Positions 40,167-48,645 of a stretch of DNA of 64,000 nt are shown here, one piece after another. The first letter of the stretch is position 1. Each line of letters begins with the position of its first letter. The DNA is taken from contig NZ_AYKT01000001.1 of assembly GCF_000496575.1 (NCBI RefSeq), forward strand, positions 372,001-436,000, in the 5' to 3' direction. The notes under the pieces are model-generated. The model ran no database searches and was not told where the DNA came from. It saw only the letters and a program-made list of their open reading frames with translations. The translations under genes were made by a program, and so were the position numbers. Origin of the DNA: Geobacillus thermodenitrificans subsp. thermodenitrificans DSM 465. GTDB lineage: Bacteria; Bacillota; Bacilli; Bacillales; Anoxybacillaceae.

Positions 40167-40323
40167 GTTGTTTCCCTTGTTCACGCTGATAGGCGTTCAG
40201 CAGCGTATCGAGCTCTCTGCTCACTTTCATCGCTGCTGCGGAGTTTAATCCAGTCTTCGCTACGGTGTCGACAAGTTCCATTCGTTTCTGTTCAATCAAG
40301 ATTAAAAGATTACGTTTCGGCAC
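40144..40323 (-). CDS. Spo0E-like aspartyl-phosphate phosphatase
   Basis: Small proteins of this family dephosphorylate Spo0A~P (or other response regulators) and delay sporulation. The gene codes 59 aa from a GTG start at 40323, with AAAAGGACGG 7 nt upstream. The helical hairpin pattern is clear: LILIEQKRMELVDTVAKTG, then AAMKVSRELDTLLNAYQ. This gives the family SQELD-like motif (here SRELD). It is shorter than Spo0E (85 aa), like YisI and YnzD. Being under 60 aa with a GTG start, it is easily missed. It is divergent from ccdA. Confidence 0.85.
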   Translation of the reverse strand: MPKRNLLILIEQKRMELVDTVAKTGLNSAAAMKVSRELDTLLNAYQREQGKQQKQSASR

Positions 40324-40354
40324 GAATAAACCGTCCTTTTCATCAATGTGGTGT

Positions 40355-40371
40355 ATAGTATTTTATACTAT
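40355..40371. repeat. Perfect inverted repeat in the Spo0E-like/ccdA divergent region
   Basis: ATAGTAT and ATACTAT are separated by TTT. It lies 32 nt upstream of the Spo0E-like start codon, where the promoter is expected. Candidate operator, regulator unknown. Confidence 0.45.
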
Positions 40372-40493
40372 TTTACCAATGAATGCAAAAATGGAAAATA
40401 GAAAAATTGACCAATGAAAACGAGAAATACGTTACGGAAAAGCGGATTTTTGCTAAAATAAAAGTAAAAAATGAGGCAGGGGCTGATTTAGTG

Positions 40494-41201
40494 ATGAATG
40501 ATTTAAATATATTTTTAGCGTTTGGCGCCGGATTTTTGTCGTTTATTTCTCCGTGCTGTCTCCCTCTTTACCCGGCGTTTTTGTCCTATATTACCGGGGT
40601 GTCGGTCAGTGAGTTGAAAGAGGAAAATGCGATGATGAATCGTCGCAGCTTATGGCATACGCTCTGTTTTTTGCTCGGTTTTTCACTCATTTTTATTTCG
40701 CTCGGTTTCGGCACATCGTTTCTCGGCCGATTGTTTGCTGACTATCAAGATGTGATCCGTCAAATCGGCGCGATTGTGATCGTCGCTTTTGGCCTTGTCG
40801 TCGCCGGGCTGTGGAAGCCGGCATTTCTATTAAAAGACCGACGCATTTCGTTCCGTGAACGGCCGTCAGGTTATGCTGGTTCGGTGCTGATTGGAATGGC
40901 GTTTGCTGCCGGTTGGACGCCGTGCATGGGGCCGATTTTAGTGGCGGTTATCGCCTTGGCGGCAGCCAATCCGGGTTCAGGGATGATGTACATGCTCGCT
41001 TATACGCTCGGTTTTGCTGTTCCGTTTTTCATTCTGTCGTTTTTTATCGGCAAACTGCAATGGATTCGGCGCCATAGTGCATCCATTATGAAAGCAGGCG
41101 GATATGTCATGATGGCGATGGGGGTCGTCCTTTATTTTGACTGGATGACGAAGATCATTGCCTATACCACAAGCATATTTGGTGGATTTACCGGCTTTTA
41201 G
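40494..41201 (+). CDS. ccdA: Cytochrome c biogenesis protein CcdA
   Basis: CcdA passes reducing equivalents from cytoplasmic thioredoxin across the membrane for cytochrome c maturation and spore-cortex thiol proteins. The protein has 235 aa with six TM helices, equal in length to B. subtilis CcdA. The two redox cysteines are in [12 protein letters not shown] (TM1) and [10 protein letters not shown] (TM4). ATG 40494 is chosen for length; GTG 40491 would add one residue. It is followed by ccdB and ccdC homologues. Confidence 0.95.
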   Translation: MNDLNIFLAFGAGFLSFISPCCLPLYPAFLSYITGVSVSELKEENAMMNRRSLWHTLCFLLGFSLIFISLGFGTSFLGRLFADYQDVIRQIGAIVIVAFGLVVAGLWKPAFLLKDRRISFRERPSGYAGSVLIGMAFAAGWTPCMGPILVAVIALAAANPGSGMMYMLAYTLGFAVPFFILSFFIGKLQWIRRHSASIMKAGGYVMMAMGVVLYFDWMTKIIAYTTSIFGGFTGF

Positions 41202-41263
41202 CGCAGCTGAAGCCGCCTTTTGTGCTGCCGGAATAGAAAACCGTTCAGGGGGACGTTGGAAAG

Positions 41264-41620
41264 ATGGCTGCCATTTTGGTTGTCGATGATGCGAATTTTA
41301 TGAGGGTGACGTTAGCGCGCATATTGCAAAAAGCGAACCATACCGTAGCCGGTGAGGCGAAAAACGGTAAAGAGGCGGTCGAACTGTATCGCCGGCTGCA
41401 TCCGGAACTGGTCATCATGGATATTACCATGCCAGTCATGAACGGAATCGAAGCTGTACGGGCGATCAAGGAAATCGATCCAGGGGCGAAAATCATTATT
41501 TGTTCGGCGTTAGGGCAGCAGCGCATGATCGTTGAGGCGATTGAAGCTGGCGCTGCTGACTTTATTGTCAAGCCGTTTGAAGAAAGCGATGTGCTCGAGG
41601 CGGTGGCACGCCTTTTATAG
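41264..41620 (+). CDS. ccdB: CheY-like single-domain response regulator (CcdB/YneI)
   Basis: A stand-alone receiver domain of 118 aa. The acidic pair is in VVDDAN at the N-terminus, the phospho-acceptor is Asp53 (VIMDITMPVMNG), the Ser/Thr switch is in CSALGQ and Lys103 is in VKPFEE. The position after ccdA matches yneI (ccdB) of B. subtilis, which is not needed for cytochrome c synthesis there. The cognate kinase and output are unknown. Confidence 0.9.
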   Translation: MAAILVVDDANFMRVTLARILQKANHTVAGEAKNGKEAVELYRRLHPELVIMDITMPVMNGIEAVRAIKEIDPGAKIIICSALGQQRMIVEAIEAGAADFIVKPFEESDVLEAVARLL

Positions 41621-41759
41621 ACGGCTGTCGGCGTAAGGGGGAGACCATAGATCGAAAGCTCACTCTTGTTCTTTCCTTACCGATAGGAGGAGGGAGCAAG
41701 AACTTCCCGGCGCAGCTGGAGCGTTTGAAGAGGCGGTAGGCAACCAGAGCAGTTTTTGC

Positions 41760-41765
41760 TATAAT
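41760..41765 (+). promoter_or_regulatory. -10 element before ccdC
   Basis: TATAAT preceded by a mediocre -35 TAGGCA at 17 nt. It suggests ccdC also has its own promoter. Confidence 0.45.
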
Positions 41766-41801
41766 AACAGTATTGTCCGTGAATTTTATGTGAAGAAGGT
41801 G

Positions 41802-42284
41802 ATGGCTTTGTTGGCGCTTATTACATCGCTCATCGCCGTTGTGATGACTTTGTTCGTCTTTTTTGTGCGCATGAAAGCGGCAGAAAAGCCGACGAACGCC
41901 AAAAAAATCATTTTACCGCCGTTGTTTATGAGCACAGGGGCGCTCATGTTCATCGATCCGGTTTTTCGTGTTACGCGTGGGGAACTCATCGAAGCGGTTG
42001 TTCTCGGTTTGTTTTTCTCGCTGTTTCTCATTAAAACATCGAAATTTGAAATCCGCGGCCATGATATTTACTTAAAACGTTCGAAAGCGTTTGTTTGGAT
42101 TTTGCTCAGTTTGATCGTCATTCGCTTTGGCTTAAAGACGTATTTGGGACGGACGATCGATTATGGCCAACTAAGCGGCATGTTTTATTTGCTCGCGTTT
42201 TCCATGATTGTCCCATGGCGGATCGCCATGTATGTGTCGTATAAAAAACTGGCCGCGCAGCTGAAGCCGCCGATGCTCACCTGA
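41802..42284 (+). CDS. ccdC: Membrane protein CcdC (YneJ)
   Basis: A multi-pass membrane protein of unknown function, third in the ccdABC group. From ATG 41802 it has 160 aa, the length I recall for B. subtilis CcdC; GTG 41790 would add four residues. The conserved block is RMKAAEKPTNAKKIILPPLFMSTG, with four to five TM segments. Confidence 0.85.
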   Translation: MALLALITSLIAVVMTLFVFFVRMKAAEKPTNAKKIILPPLFMSTGALMFIDPVFRVTRGELIEAVVLGLFFSLFLIKTSKFEIRGHDIYLKRSKAFVWILLSLIVIRFGLKTYLGRTIDYGQLSGMFYLLAFSMIVPWRIAMYVSYKKLAAQLKPPMLT

Positions 42285-42431
42285 TCTTCTCCTTCACTTG
42301 TGTCTACGGCGTCAAAACGAGAGGGTTCCGGTCGAGGGAAGAGGAGATAGAAGATAAAGAAAAAGCAACGTAATACTCCTTTTTTCATACACATCGGACA
42401 ACTTCGCGGTCTTGTACTTTGTTTTTCGCTG

Positions 42432-42470
42432 GAGGGCAAACGACCTTTTTGGTCAGCCCTCTTATTTTTT
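42432..42470 (+). terminator. Terminator downstream of ccdC
   Basis: GAGGGC-GACC pairs with GGTC-GCCCTC, with an inner unpaired AAAC/A, followed by TTATTTTTT. It is 148 nt after the ccdC stop; the stretch between holds no recognisable gene. Confidence 0.75.
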
Positions 42471-42520
42471 GCCGTCTAGCGTTCTTTTTGCCGAAGATTG
42501 TGCGGCCAAACAAGGCGAAA

Positions 42521-42560
42521 GCCGCTGACATCCGACTGAAAGTGCGGAACGGTCAGCGGC
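42521..42560 (-). terminator. Hairpin at the end of yneK
   Basis: GCCGCTGAC and GTCAGCGGC pair perfectly on the minus strand, but only TTT follows, so termination is weak. The yneK TGA is inside the stem. Confidence 0.45.
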
Positions 42561-42987
42561 TTTCTAATAAATGTTGATACGGAGCGAGATCGATGTTTTT
42601 CGCCTGCAATGTGCGAATTAAAAACTTATGGTCGCGCTTTGGCGTAGCGATAATATAACCGCGGATGAGCAAATCGCGCGTAATGCGGGGGGCTTGTTCC
42701 TTCAGGGCAAGCTCGCCAATTTTGCCGGCGATCTTTTGCCGTGCGACATCGCGGAACAGTTCCGGTACCGGGCGTACGAGTTCCTCAAGCAATGCCCTTT
42801 CTTCTTCTCCCCATAAATGACGTGTCTGTTCGATGTAATACTCCTGCCAGTCAAGCTCCGATTTTCCGTCTTCTTTCGGCAGCCGTTTTAAAAACTTACG
42901 GAACATAAAAAAGCCGCCAATCGACATCATGACGAGCAAAAAGACGACCCAAAACAAAATAAACCAAAGAAACCATCCGGTCAGCAC
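42553..42987 (-). CDS. yneK: DUF2621 protein YneK
   Basis: A membrane-anchored protein of unknown function. The protein has 144 aa from GTG 42987, which has GAGGTGG six nt upstream. ATG 43008 would add seven residues and has no ribosome site. One N-terminal TM (WFLWFILFWVVFLLVMMSIGG) precedes RKFLKRLPKEDGKSELDWQEYYIEQTRHLW, a family-specific stretch. It follows ccdC as in B. subtilis and points the opposite way. Confidence 0.85.
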   Translation of the reverse strand: MLTGWFLWFILFWVVFLLVMMSIGGFFMFRKFLKRLPKEDGKSELDWQEYYIEQTRHLWGEEERALLEELVRPVPELFRDVARQKIAGKIGELALKEQAPRITRDLLIRGYIIATPKRDHKFLIRTLQAKNIDLAPYQHLLESR

Positions 42988-43008
42988 GATGCCCACCTCA
43001 ACGATCAT

Positions 43009-43344
43009 CGGTAGTTTGTGCCGCCCAGCCTTCTCAAGCAGCTAGGCGGTTCATACAAGGTTCGTCTATTATTATGTCGAAAAGCGCACAGTTTGGCAAG
43101 TTTCAAGACGCAACTCTTGGAGCCTAAAAAACGGGGGGAAAACAGCCATTTTGACCTGTCATCAATTGTCACGCAACTGTAATGCAACTGTAAAAAAGCT
43201 TGTCCCATCTTAGAATATCAAGCGCTTGAGCGATGGCAGACAGCGTCAATGGAAATGATAGACAGTGACCTTCCTTTTGCCCCCTGTTAATCTAGTAGAC
43301 AAAGGAAGCAGGCTGAAACATCGCAATCAGGAGGGATGGAAGGA
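43009..43344. other. Regulatory intergenic region before the SleB-type hydrolase
   Basis: No protein gene. It contains the WalR box at 43178-43194, TAGAAT at 43211-43216 and an inverted repeat (CTTCCTTT at 43270, AAAGGAAG at 43301). A leader of about 120 nt is implied if transcription begins after TAGAAT. Confidence 0.5.
43178..43194 (+). promoter_or_regulatory. WalR (YycF) binding box
   Basis: TGTAATGCAACTGTAAA is an exact TGTWAH-N5-TGTWAH. Its right half covers the -35 position for TAGAAT at 43211, and the gene downstream is a wall hydrolase. Confidence 0.75.
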
Positions 43345-43995
43345 ATGAAAAAAACGATTGTCGCTCTTGCTGCTGCCTGCTGCATGGCGTTCGGCTGGCA
43401 GGCGTCGTCAACAGAAGCAGCCAGTTCGTATACATACTATCAAGTGAAAAAAGGCGATACCTTATGGAAGATCGCCAAACAATATCACACAACTGTTGCA
43501 AAGCTAAAGTCGCTAAATAAGTTAAAAAGCGACATGGTTCATATTGGCAAGAAACTGAAAGTGCCGACTGTGGCGAAAACGACAACTAAAGCGTCTGCGA
43601 ACAAAAAAGCGATTTCGTTAAGCGCCGTCGACCGGAAGCTGCTCGCCCAGCTTGTGCAGGCGGAAACGGGTTCGAGCGAGCCGTTTGCCGGCAAAGTGGA
43701 AGTAGCGCTCGTCATTTTTAACCGTGTTAAACATAAGGAGTTTCCGAATACGGTGCGCGGCGTCATTTATCAAAAAACAAAATCCGGCTATGCGTTTGCA
43801 CCGGTCAAAACGGGAAAATTGACTCGCATTCAGCCGACGAAGAAAGATTACGAGGCGGTGGACAAGGCGCTTGCCCTCTTCCCAAACGACCGCCGCGGCT
43901 CGCTTTACTTCTATAATCCGAAAATCACGAAAGACAAATGGATGCTGTCGCGTCCGGTGACGATTCGCATCGGGAATCATGCCTTTGCAAAGTAA
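43345..43995 (+). CDS. LysM cell-wall hydrolase with SleB/CwlJ (Hydrolase_2) domain
   Basis: A secreted peptidoglycan hydrolase. The protein has 216 aa. A signal peptide is about 1-26, one LysM is VKKGDTLWKIAKQYHTTVAKL, and a Hydrolase_2 domain runs from about residue 90. The catalytic Glu is in LVQAETGSSEPFAGKVEVA, as in SleB (muramic-lactam-specific lytic transglycosylase family). The WalR box upstream argues for a vegetative role rather than germination. ATG 43345 is preferred; AGGAGG at 43330 abuts ATG 43336. Confidence 0.9.
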   Translation: MKKTIVALAAACCMAFGWQASSTEAASSYTYYQVKKGDTLWKIAKQYHTTVAKLKSLNKLKSDMVHIGKKLKVPTVAKTTTKASANKKAISLSAVDRKLLAQLVQAETGSSEPFAGKVEVALVIFNRVKHKEFPNTVRGVIYQKTKSGYAFAPVKTGKLTRIQPTKKDYEAVDKALALFPNDRRGSLYFYNPKITKDKWMLSRPVTIRIGNHAFAK

Positions 43996-44022
43996 CGGGG
44001 CCAACGAGGCCTCGTTTTTTTT
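43996..44022 (+). terminator. Terminator after the SleB-type hydrolase
   Basis: CGGGGCC pairs with GGCCTCG (one G-U) around AACGA, then eight T. It starts at the stop codon. Confidence 0.9.
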
Positions 44023-44114
44023 GGATGTGTTGCTGTTGCCGAGCGGTTTTCCCACCAAATTGGCAGGAGTTTTCGGCCGCTGCTGCGAATGTGTTTAGCA
44101 AGGGGGGAGCGGCC

Positions 44115-46799
44115 GTGAAGAGAGTGGATCTTGTTTATGAAACGCTGCGAGAGTGGGAGAGAAGCGGAAAGCGGTGGGTGAGTGCCGAGGAACTGGCCAG
44201 TGTCCTTGGGCTTGACCGAGCCAACGTCAGCCGCGATTTAAACCGCCTTTGGCGGGAAGGAAAAGTGCAAAAGCAAACCGGGAGGCCGGTTCGATTTGCG
44301 TTGGCGTGCGGCTCGACCGCCGAGACGCGCCTCGATCGGATTGCCAAGCAGCAGCCGAGCTTGGCGGCCGCTGTTGAACAAGGGAAGGCTGCCGTCTTAT
44401 ATCCGCCCAAGGGGCTGCCGATGTTGATTGTTGGAGAGACAGGAACTGGGAAGTCGATGTTCGCTGAGCTGCTTCACGAATTTGCCGTTGCGGTTGGCCG
44501 TTTTCCGCGGTCCGCCCCGTTTGTGACGTTTAACTGCGCTGATTATGCCAACAACCCGCAGTTGCTGCTTGGGCAGTTGTTTGGCATCCGCAAAGGGGCC
44601 TATACGGGGGCGAATGAGCAAAAAGGGCTGATTGAAAAGGCGGACGGCGGCGTTTTGTTCTTAGATGAGGTGCATCGTCTGCCGGCGGAAGGGCAGGAAA
44701 TGTTGTTTACGTTTATTGACCGCGGCGTTTACCGTCGGCTTGGCGAGACGGATGTGGAGAGAACGGCTAATGTGCTGCTGATTTGCGCAACAACAGAAGA
44801 TCCGGAATCGAATTTGTTGAAAACGTTCCGGCGCCGCATTCCCATGCATATTTTGTTGCCGCCGCTTGAGAAGCGGACGCTTGATGAACGCTGCCGGCTT
44901 GTAATGCAGTTTTTTCAGGAAGAGGCGGTGCGGCTCGGGAAGGAAATTTGTGTCTCCGCCAATGCCATCCGTGCTTTTTTGTTTTATGCATGTCCGAACA
45001 ACGTCGGGCAGCTGAAGGCGGATATTCAGCTCGTTTGTGCCAAAGCATACGCCGATTATGTCACTGGAAAGAAACAAGCGGTAAGCGTCCATCGCGCGGA
45101 TCTGCCCCTTCAAGTGCAAACCGGACTTTTGCTTGAGAAAAAACATCCGCGCTCCGCTTCCTATTCGCTGCCGCATCGATGGTATGCTTTCTCGCCGCAT
45201 GGGGGCGAAGCGGATGTTGGCGGCGGACCAGTCGAATCTGAGTCGGTTTACGGCGCCATTGAGCGCAAATACGGCGAACTAAAAGAGCGGGGCATCGCCG
45301 GTGATGAGCTCGATCTATTGTTGGAAATGGACATTAAGCATTATTTCTCGCAATACATGAAAGGGATGGATCGGCGCATCCGCAATCGCCGCGACCTCGA
45401 GAAAATGGTCACTCCGGATGTCCTAGCATTAACGGAAGCCATGGTCGTCTATGTGGAGAAGAAACTCGGGCGACGCCTTGCCAAGAAGGTGACGTATGCG
45501 CTTGCTTTGCATATTCAAACCGCGATCAACCGCCTGCGGGCCGGGACAATTGTTTCCCATCCAAAGCTGAATGAGGTTCGAGCGGCCTATAAGCATGAAT
45601 TTGCGGTTGCGCTCGACTGTCTCCATCTGATGGAAGAGAAGATGCACATTGATCTCCCGATTGATGAGGCGGGGTTTTTGACGATGTTTTTTGCGCTCCA
45701 TGAGGAACGTACTGAAGAGCGCGAGGAACGGGTGGCGGTCGTTGTGGTTATGCATGGCAACGGTGTTGCTTCGGCGATGGCCGATGTCGTAAATCAGTTG
45801 TTGACCGCTGCGTGTGTGTATGCGGTCGATATGCCGCTTGATGCCGACCCGAAACATATTTATGAACAGGTGAAAGCGGTATTGCAGCCTGTCGTATCGC
45901 AAAAAGGGGTGTTGTTGCTTGTTGACATGGGCTCGCTTGTATCATTTGCTAGCTTTTTGGAAAAGGAGCTCGCCGTTCCGGTAAAAGTAGTTTCTGCCGC
46001 CAGTACGCCGCATGTGCTCGAAGCAGCCCGCAAAGCGATGCTCGGCTATGCGCTCAATGACATCTACGAAGAAGTGAAAGCAGCGGCGCCGTTTTACGTC
46101 CGCGAACCGCTTTGGGAAGAGGAAACAGCGGATCAGGACATGCTGGCGATCGTTACTGCTTGTTTTACTGGAAAAGGGAGCGCATTGGCACTAAAACATA
46201 TATTGGAAACGTATTTACAGCTAGATGAACACATGTGGCGCATCATCCCGATTCAAATGGCGGATGTCAAAGAAGCGCGCCAAACATTATCGAGTATCGC
46301 GAAACACTTTCGCATCGTCTGTGTTGTCAGTCATATTTGCCTCGATGAGCGAATCCCGCACTTCCCGCTTGAGGAGGTGCTTAGCTTGAGAGCGATGAAA
46401 GAAATACAGGCATTAGCTGGTGTTGAAGAAATTCATGTGCATATGGCAAGAGAGTTGGCCGGCCACCTTCGCCATCTCTCACCAACGAAGGCCATTCACG
46501 CCATTCGCGCTGCGCTGGCAGCGATTGGCCGGGAACTTGGCTTAGATCCGGATGGTCGGGATATGGTGGGGCTTGTGCTCCATCTTTGCTGCTTGCTTGA
46601 CCGTCTGCTTTCTGGAGAGAAGACGAGCAGTGGCCAAGGGACAGCGATCGAATGCAGGCATGAAGATGAGACGCTTTACAGGGTGGTCAAAGAGGGGCTG
46701 TTTCCGCTTGAACAGCGATACGGCGTTTGCATCGGTGAAGATGAACTGTGTCATATCGTTCATTTTTTTCGTTCGCTGCAAGGGAAACAAGACACGTAA
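44115..46799 (+). CDS. LevR-type sigma-54-dependent PTS-regulated activator
   Basis: This activator opens sigma-54 (SigL) promoters when its PTS substrate is present. The protein has 894 aa from GTG 44115 (AGGGGGGAG upstream). Domains: a winged helix (about 15-60); an AAA+ core with Walker A VGETGTGKS (106-114), the sigma-54 contact loop GAYTGA (161-166) and Walker B VLFLDE; PRD1 (about 385-500); an EIIA-Man-like domain with MHGNGVASA; an EIIB-like segment with TACFTGKGSA; and PRD2 near the C-terminus (ending CHIVHFFRSL). PRD histidines receive phosphate from HPr and the cognate EIIB. It lies directly before a -24/-12 promoter and the PTS genes, so it surely controls them. Confidence 0.94.
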   Translation: MKRVDLVYETLREWERSGKRWVSAEELASVLGLDRANVSRDLNRLWREGKVQKQTGRPVRFALACGSTAETRLDRIAKQQPSLAAAVEQGKAAVLYPPKGLPMLIVGETGTGKSMFAELLHEFAVAVGRFPRSAPFVTFNCADYANNPQLLLGQLFGIRKGAYTGANEQKGLIEKADGGVLFLDEVHRLPAEGQEMLFTFIDRGVYRRLGETDVERTANVLLICATTEDPESNLLKTFRRRIPMHILLPPLEKRTLDERCRLVMQFFQEEAVRLGKEICVSANAIRAFLFYACPNNVGQLKADIQLVCAKAYADYVTGKKQAVSVHRADLPLQVQTGLLLEKKHPRSASYSLPHRWYAFSPHGGEADVGGGPVESESVYGAIERKYGELKERGIAGDELDLLLEMDIKHYFSQYMKGMDRRIRNRRDLEKMVTPDVLALTEAMVVYVEKKLGRRLAKKVTYALALHIQTAINRLRAGTIVSHPKLNEVRAAYKHEFAVALDCLHLMEEKMHIDLPIDEAGFLTMFFALHEERTEEREERVAVVVVMHGNGVASAMADVVNQLLTAACVYAVDMPLDADPKHIYEQVKAVLQPVVSQKGVLLLVDMGSLVSFASFLEKELAVPVKVVSAASTPHVLEAARKAMLGYALNDIYEEVKAAAPFYVREPLWEEETADQDMLAIVTACFTGKGSALALKHILETYLQLDEHMWRIIPIQMADVKEARQTLSSIAKHFRIVCVVSHICLDERIPHFPLEEVLSLRAMKEIQALAGVEEIHVHMARELAGHLRHLSPTKAIHAIRAALAAIGRELGLDPDGRDMVGLVLHLCCLLDRLLSGEKTSSGQGTAIECRHEDETLYRVVKEGLFPLEQRYGVCIGEDELCHIVHFFRSLQGKQDT

Positions 46800-46820
46800 T
46801 GCGTAAGATTTAACGAGGTT

Positions 46821-46834
46821 TGAAAACGTTTCCA
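46821..46834 (+). promoter_or_regulatory. cre (CcpA) site before the PTS operon
   Basis: TGAAAACGTTTCCA matches TGWAANCGNTNWCA at 13 of 14. It lies 66 nt upstream of the -24/-12 promoter and predicts glucose repression. Confidence 0.7.
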
Positions 46835-46898
46835 TTACACAGTTTCCGGCTGTTGACACACAACCGTTCCATCCGCTTCACTGCTGCTTTTTTCGACG

Positions 46899-46916
46899 TT
46901 GGCATGGAATTTGCTT
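46899..46916 (+). promoter_or_regulatory. Sigma-54 (SigL) -24/-12 promoter of the PTS operon
   Basis: TTGGCATGGAATTTGCTT has GG and GC exactly 10 nt apart and matches YTGGCACG-N4-TTGCW except one base. It is 40 nt before the EIIB start. Confidence 0.9.
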
Positions 46917-46955
46917 AAACGATAATGAACGATTGCTAAAAAGGAGGAGAAAGTG

Positions 46956-47258
46956 ATGAACATTTTGCTCATTTGCGCTGCCGGCATGTCAACCAGTTTG
47001 CTTGTGACAAAAATGCAAGAGGCGGCAAAAGAAAGAGGAATTGAAGCGAATATTTGGGCCGTCTCCGCGGACGAAGCGAAAAGCCATTTCGACCAGGCGG
47101 ATGTCGTGCTCATCGGCCCACAAATTCGTTACAAGTTTGCCGCGTTTAAGAAGGAAGGCGAGGCGCGCGGCATCCCGGTCGATGTCATCAACCCGGCTGA
47201 CTACGGGCGTGTCAACGGCGCCGGCGTGTTGGATTTTGCGCTGCGGTTAAAAAAATAA
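46956..47258 (+). CDS. PTS EIIB component, lactose/cellobiose/chitobiose family
   Basis: A cytoplasmic phosphocarrier that passes phosphate from EIIA to the incoming sugar. The protein has 100 aa. The active site is Cys7 in [14 protein letters not shown], and GPQIRYK is also typical. AAGGAGGAG is 6 nt before ATG 46956; GTG 46953 is the alternative. First gene of the sigma-54 operon. Confidence 0.95.
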   Translation: MNILLICAAGMSTSLLVTKMQEAAKERGIEANIWAVSADEAKSHFDQADVVLIGPQIRYKFAAFKKEGEARGIPVDVINPADYGRVNGAGVLDFALRLKK

Positions 47259-47274
47259 ACGGGGGGAGAGGCGG

Positions 47275-48630
47275 ATGGATCGGTTTATTCGGGTGTTGGA
47301 AGAACACGTGATGCCAGTGGCCGGCAGAATAGCTGAACAGCGCCATTTGCAGGCGATTCGTGACGGGATTATTTTATCGATGCCATTGTTGATCATTGGG
47401 TCTTTATTTTTAATCATTGGTTTTTTGCCGATTCCCGGTTATAACGAATGGATGGCGAAATGGTTTGGCGAGCATTGGCTTGATAAGCTGCTGTATCCGG
47501 TTGGGGCGACGTTCGATATTATGGCGCTTGTCGTCAGCTTTGGGGTTGCCTACCGGCTAGCGGAAAAGTATAAAGTGGACGCGCTTTCTGCTGGCGCGAT
47601 TTCGCTGGCTGCCTTTTTGCTGGCAACCCCCTATCAAGTGCCGTTTACACCGGAAGGAGCAAAAGAGACGATCATGGTCAGCGGCGGCATCCCGGTGCAA
47701 TGGGTCGGCAGCAAAGGCTTGTTTGTCGCCATGATTTTAGCGATCGTATCAACCGAAATTTATCGAAAAATTATCCAAAAAAATATTGTGATTCAGTTGC
47801 CGGATGGGGTGCCGCCGGCAGTAGCACGCTCGTTTGTCGCCTTGATTCCGGGAGCGGCCGTTCTTGGCGTCGTTTGGGTAGTCCGTCTTATTTTAGAAGT
47901 TACGCCGTTTGAAAGCTTTCATAATATTGTATCGATGCTGCTCAACAAACCGCTAAGCGCGCTCGGCGGCAGCTTGTTCGGGGCGATTGTCGCTGTGCTC
48001 CTCGTTCAGCTGCTATGGTCGACCGGGTTGCACGGAGCGGCAATCGTTGGCGGGGTCATGGGACCCATCTGGCTGTCGCTGATGGATGAAAACCGGATGG
48101 TGTTCCAGCAAAACCCGAATGCCGAGCTACCGAATATTATTACCGCACAGTTTTTTGATCTTTGGATTTATATTGGCGGCTCAGGGGCGACGCTGGCATT
48201 GGCGTTAACGATGATGCTAAGGGCTCGCAGTCGACAGCTGAAAAATTTAGGGAGGCTGGCCATCGCGCCTGGTATTTTCAATATTAATGAACCGATCACG
48301 TTTGGCATGCCGATCGTCATGAATCCGCTTCTGATTATTCCATTCATTTTAGTGCCGATTGTGTTGGTCATTGTGTCTTATGTGGCCATGGCGACCGGAC
48401 TTGTCGCCAAACCGAGCGGGGTGGCGGTGCCGTGGACGACGCCGTTCATTATCAGTGGTTATTTGGCGACAGGAGGCAAAATTTCCGGCAGCATTTTGCA
48501 AATCGTGAACTTTTTCATTGCCTTTGCCATTTATTATCCATTTTTGATGATCTGGGATAAACAAAAAGCGGCTGAAGAGCAAGCCGATGCGACGATATCC
48601 GGCGGAGCTGGAACGACGCATTCGATGTAA
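47275..48630 (+). CDS. PTS EIIC permease, lactose/cellobiose/chitobiose family
   Basis: The membrane channel of the PTS, 451 aa with about 10 membrane segments. It starts MDRFIRVLEEHVMPVAGRIA and has the family's sugar-binding region near APGIFNINEPITFGMPIVMNP, with conserved NEP. GGGGGGAGAGG precedes the ATG and it is 16 nt after EIIB. Chitobiose is inferred from the neighbouring ChbG homologue; cellobiose cannot be excluded. Confidence 0.94.
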   Translation: MDRFIRVLEEHVMPVAGRIAEQRHLQAIRDGIILSMPLLIIGSLFLIIGFLPIPGYNEWMAKWFGEHWLDKLLYPVGATFDIMALVVSFGVAYRLAEKYKVDALSAGAISLAAFLLATPYQVPFTPEGAKETIMVSGGIPVQWVGSKGLFVAMILAIVSTEIYRKIIQKNIVIQLPDGVPPAVARSFVALIPGAAVLGVVWVVRLILEVTPFESFHNIVSMLLNKPLSALGGSLFGAIVAVLLVQLLWSTGLHGAAIVGGVMGPIWLSLMDENRMVFQQNPNAELPNIITAQFFDLWIYIGGSGATLALALTMMLRARSRQLKNLGRLAIAPGIFNINEPITFGMPIVMNPLLIIPFILVPIVLVIVSYVAMATGLVAKPSGVAVPWTTPFIISGYLATGGKISGSILQIVNFFIAFAIYYPFLMIWDKQKAAEEQADATISGGAGTTHSM

Positions 48631-48645
48631 AGGAGATGGAGCGAG

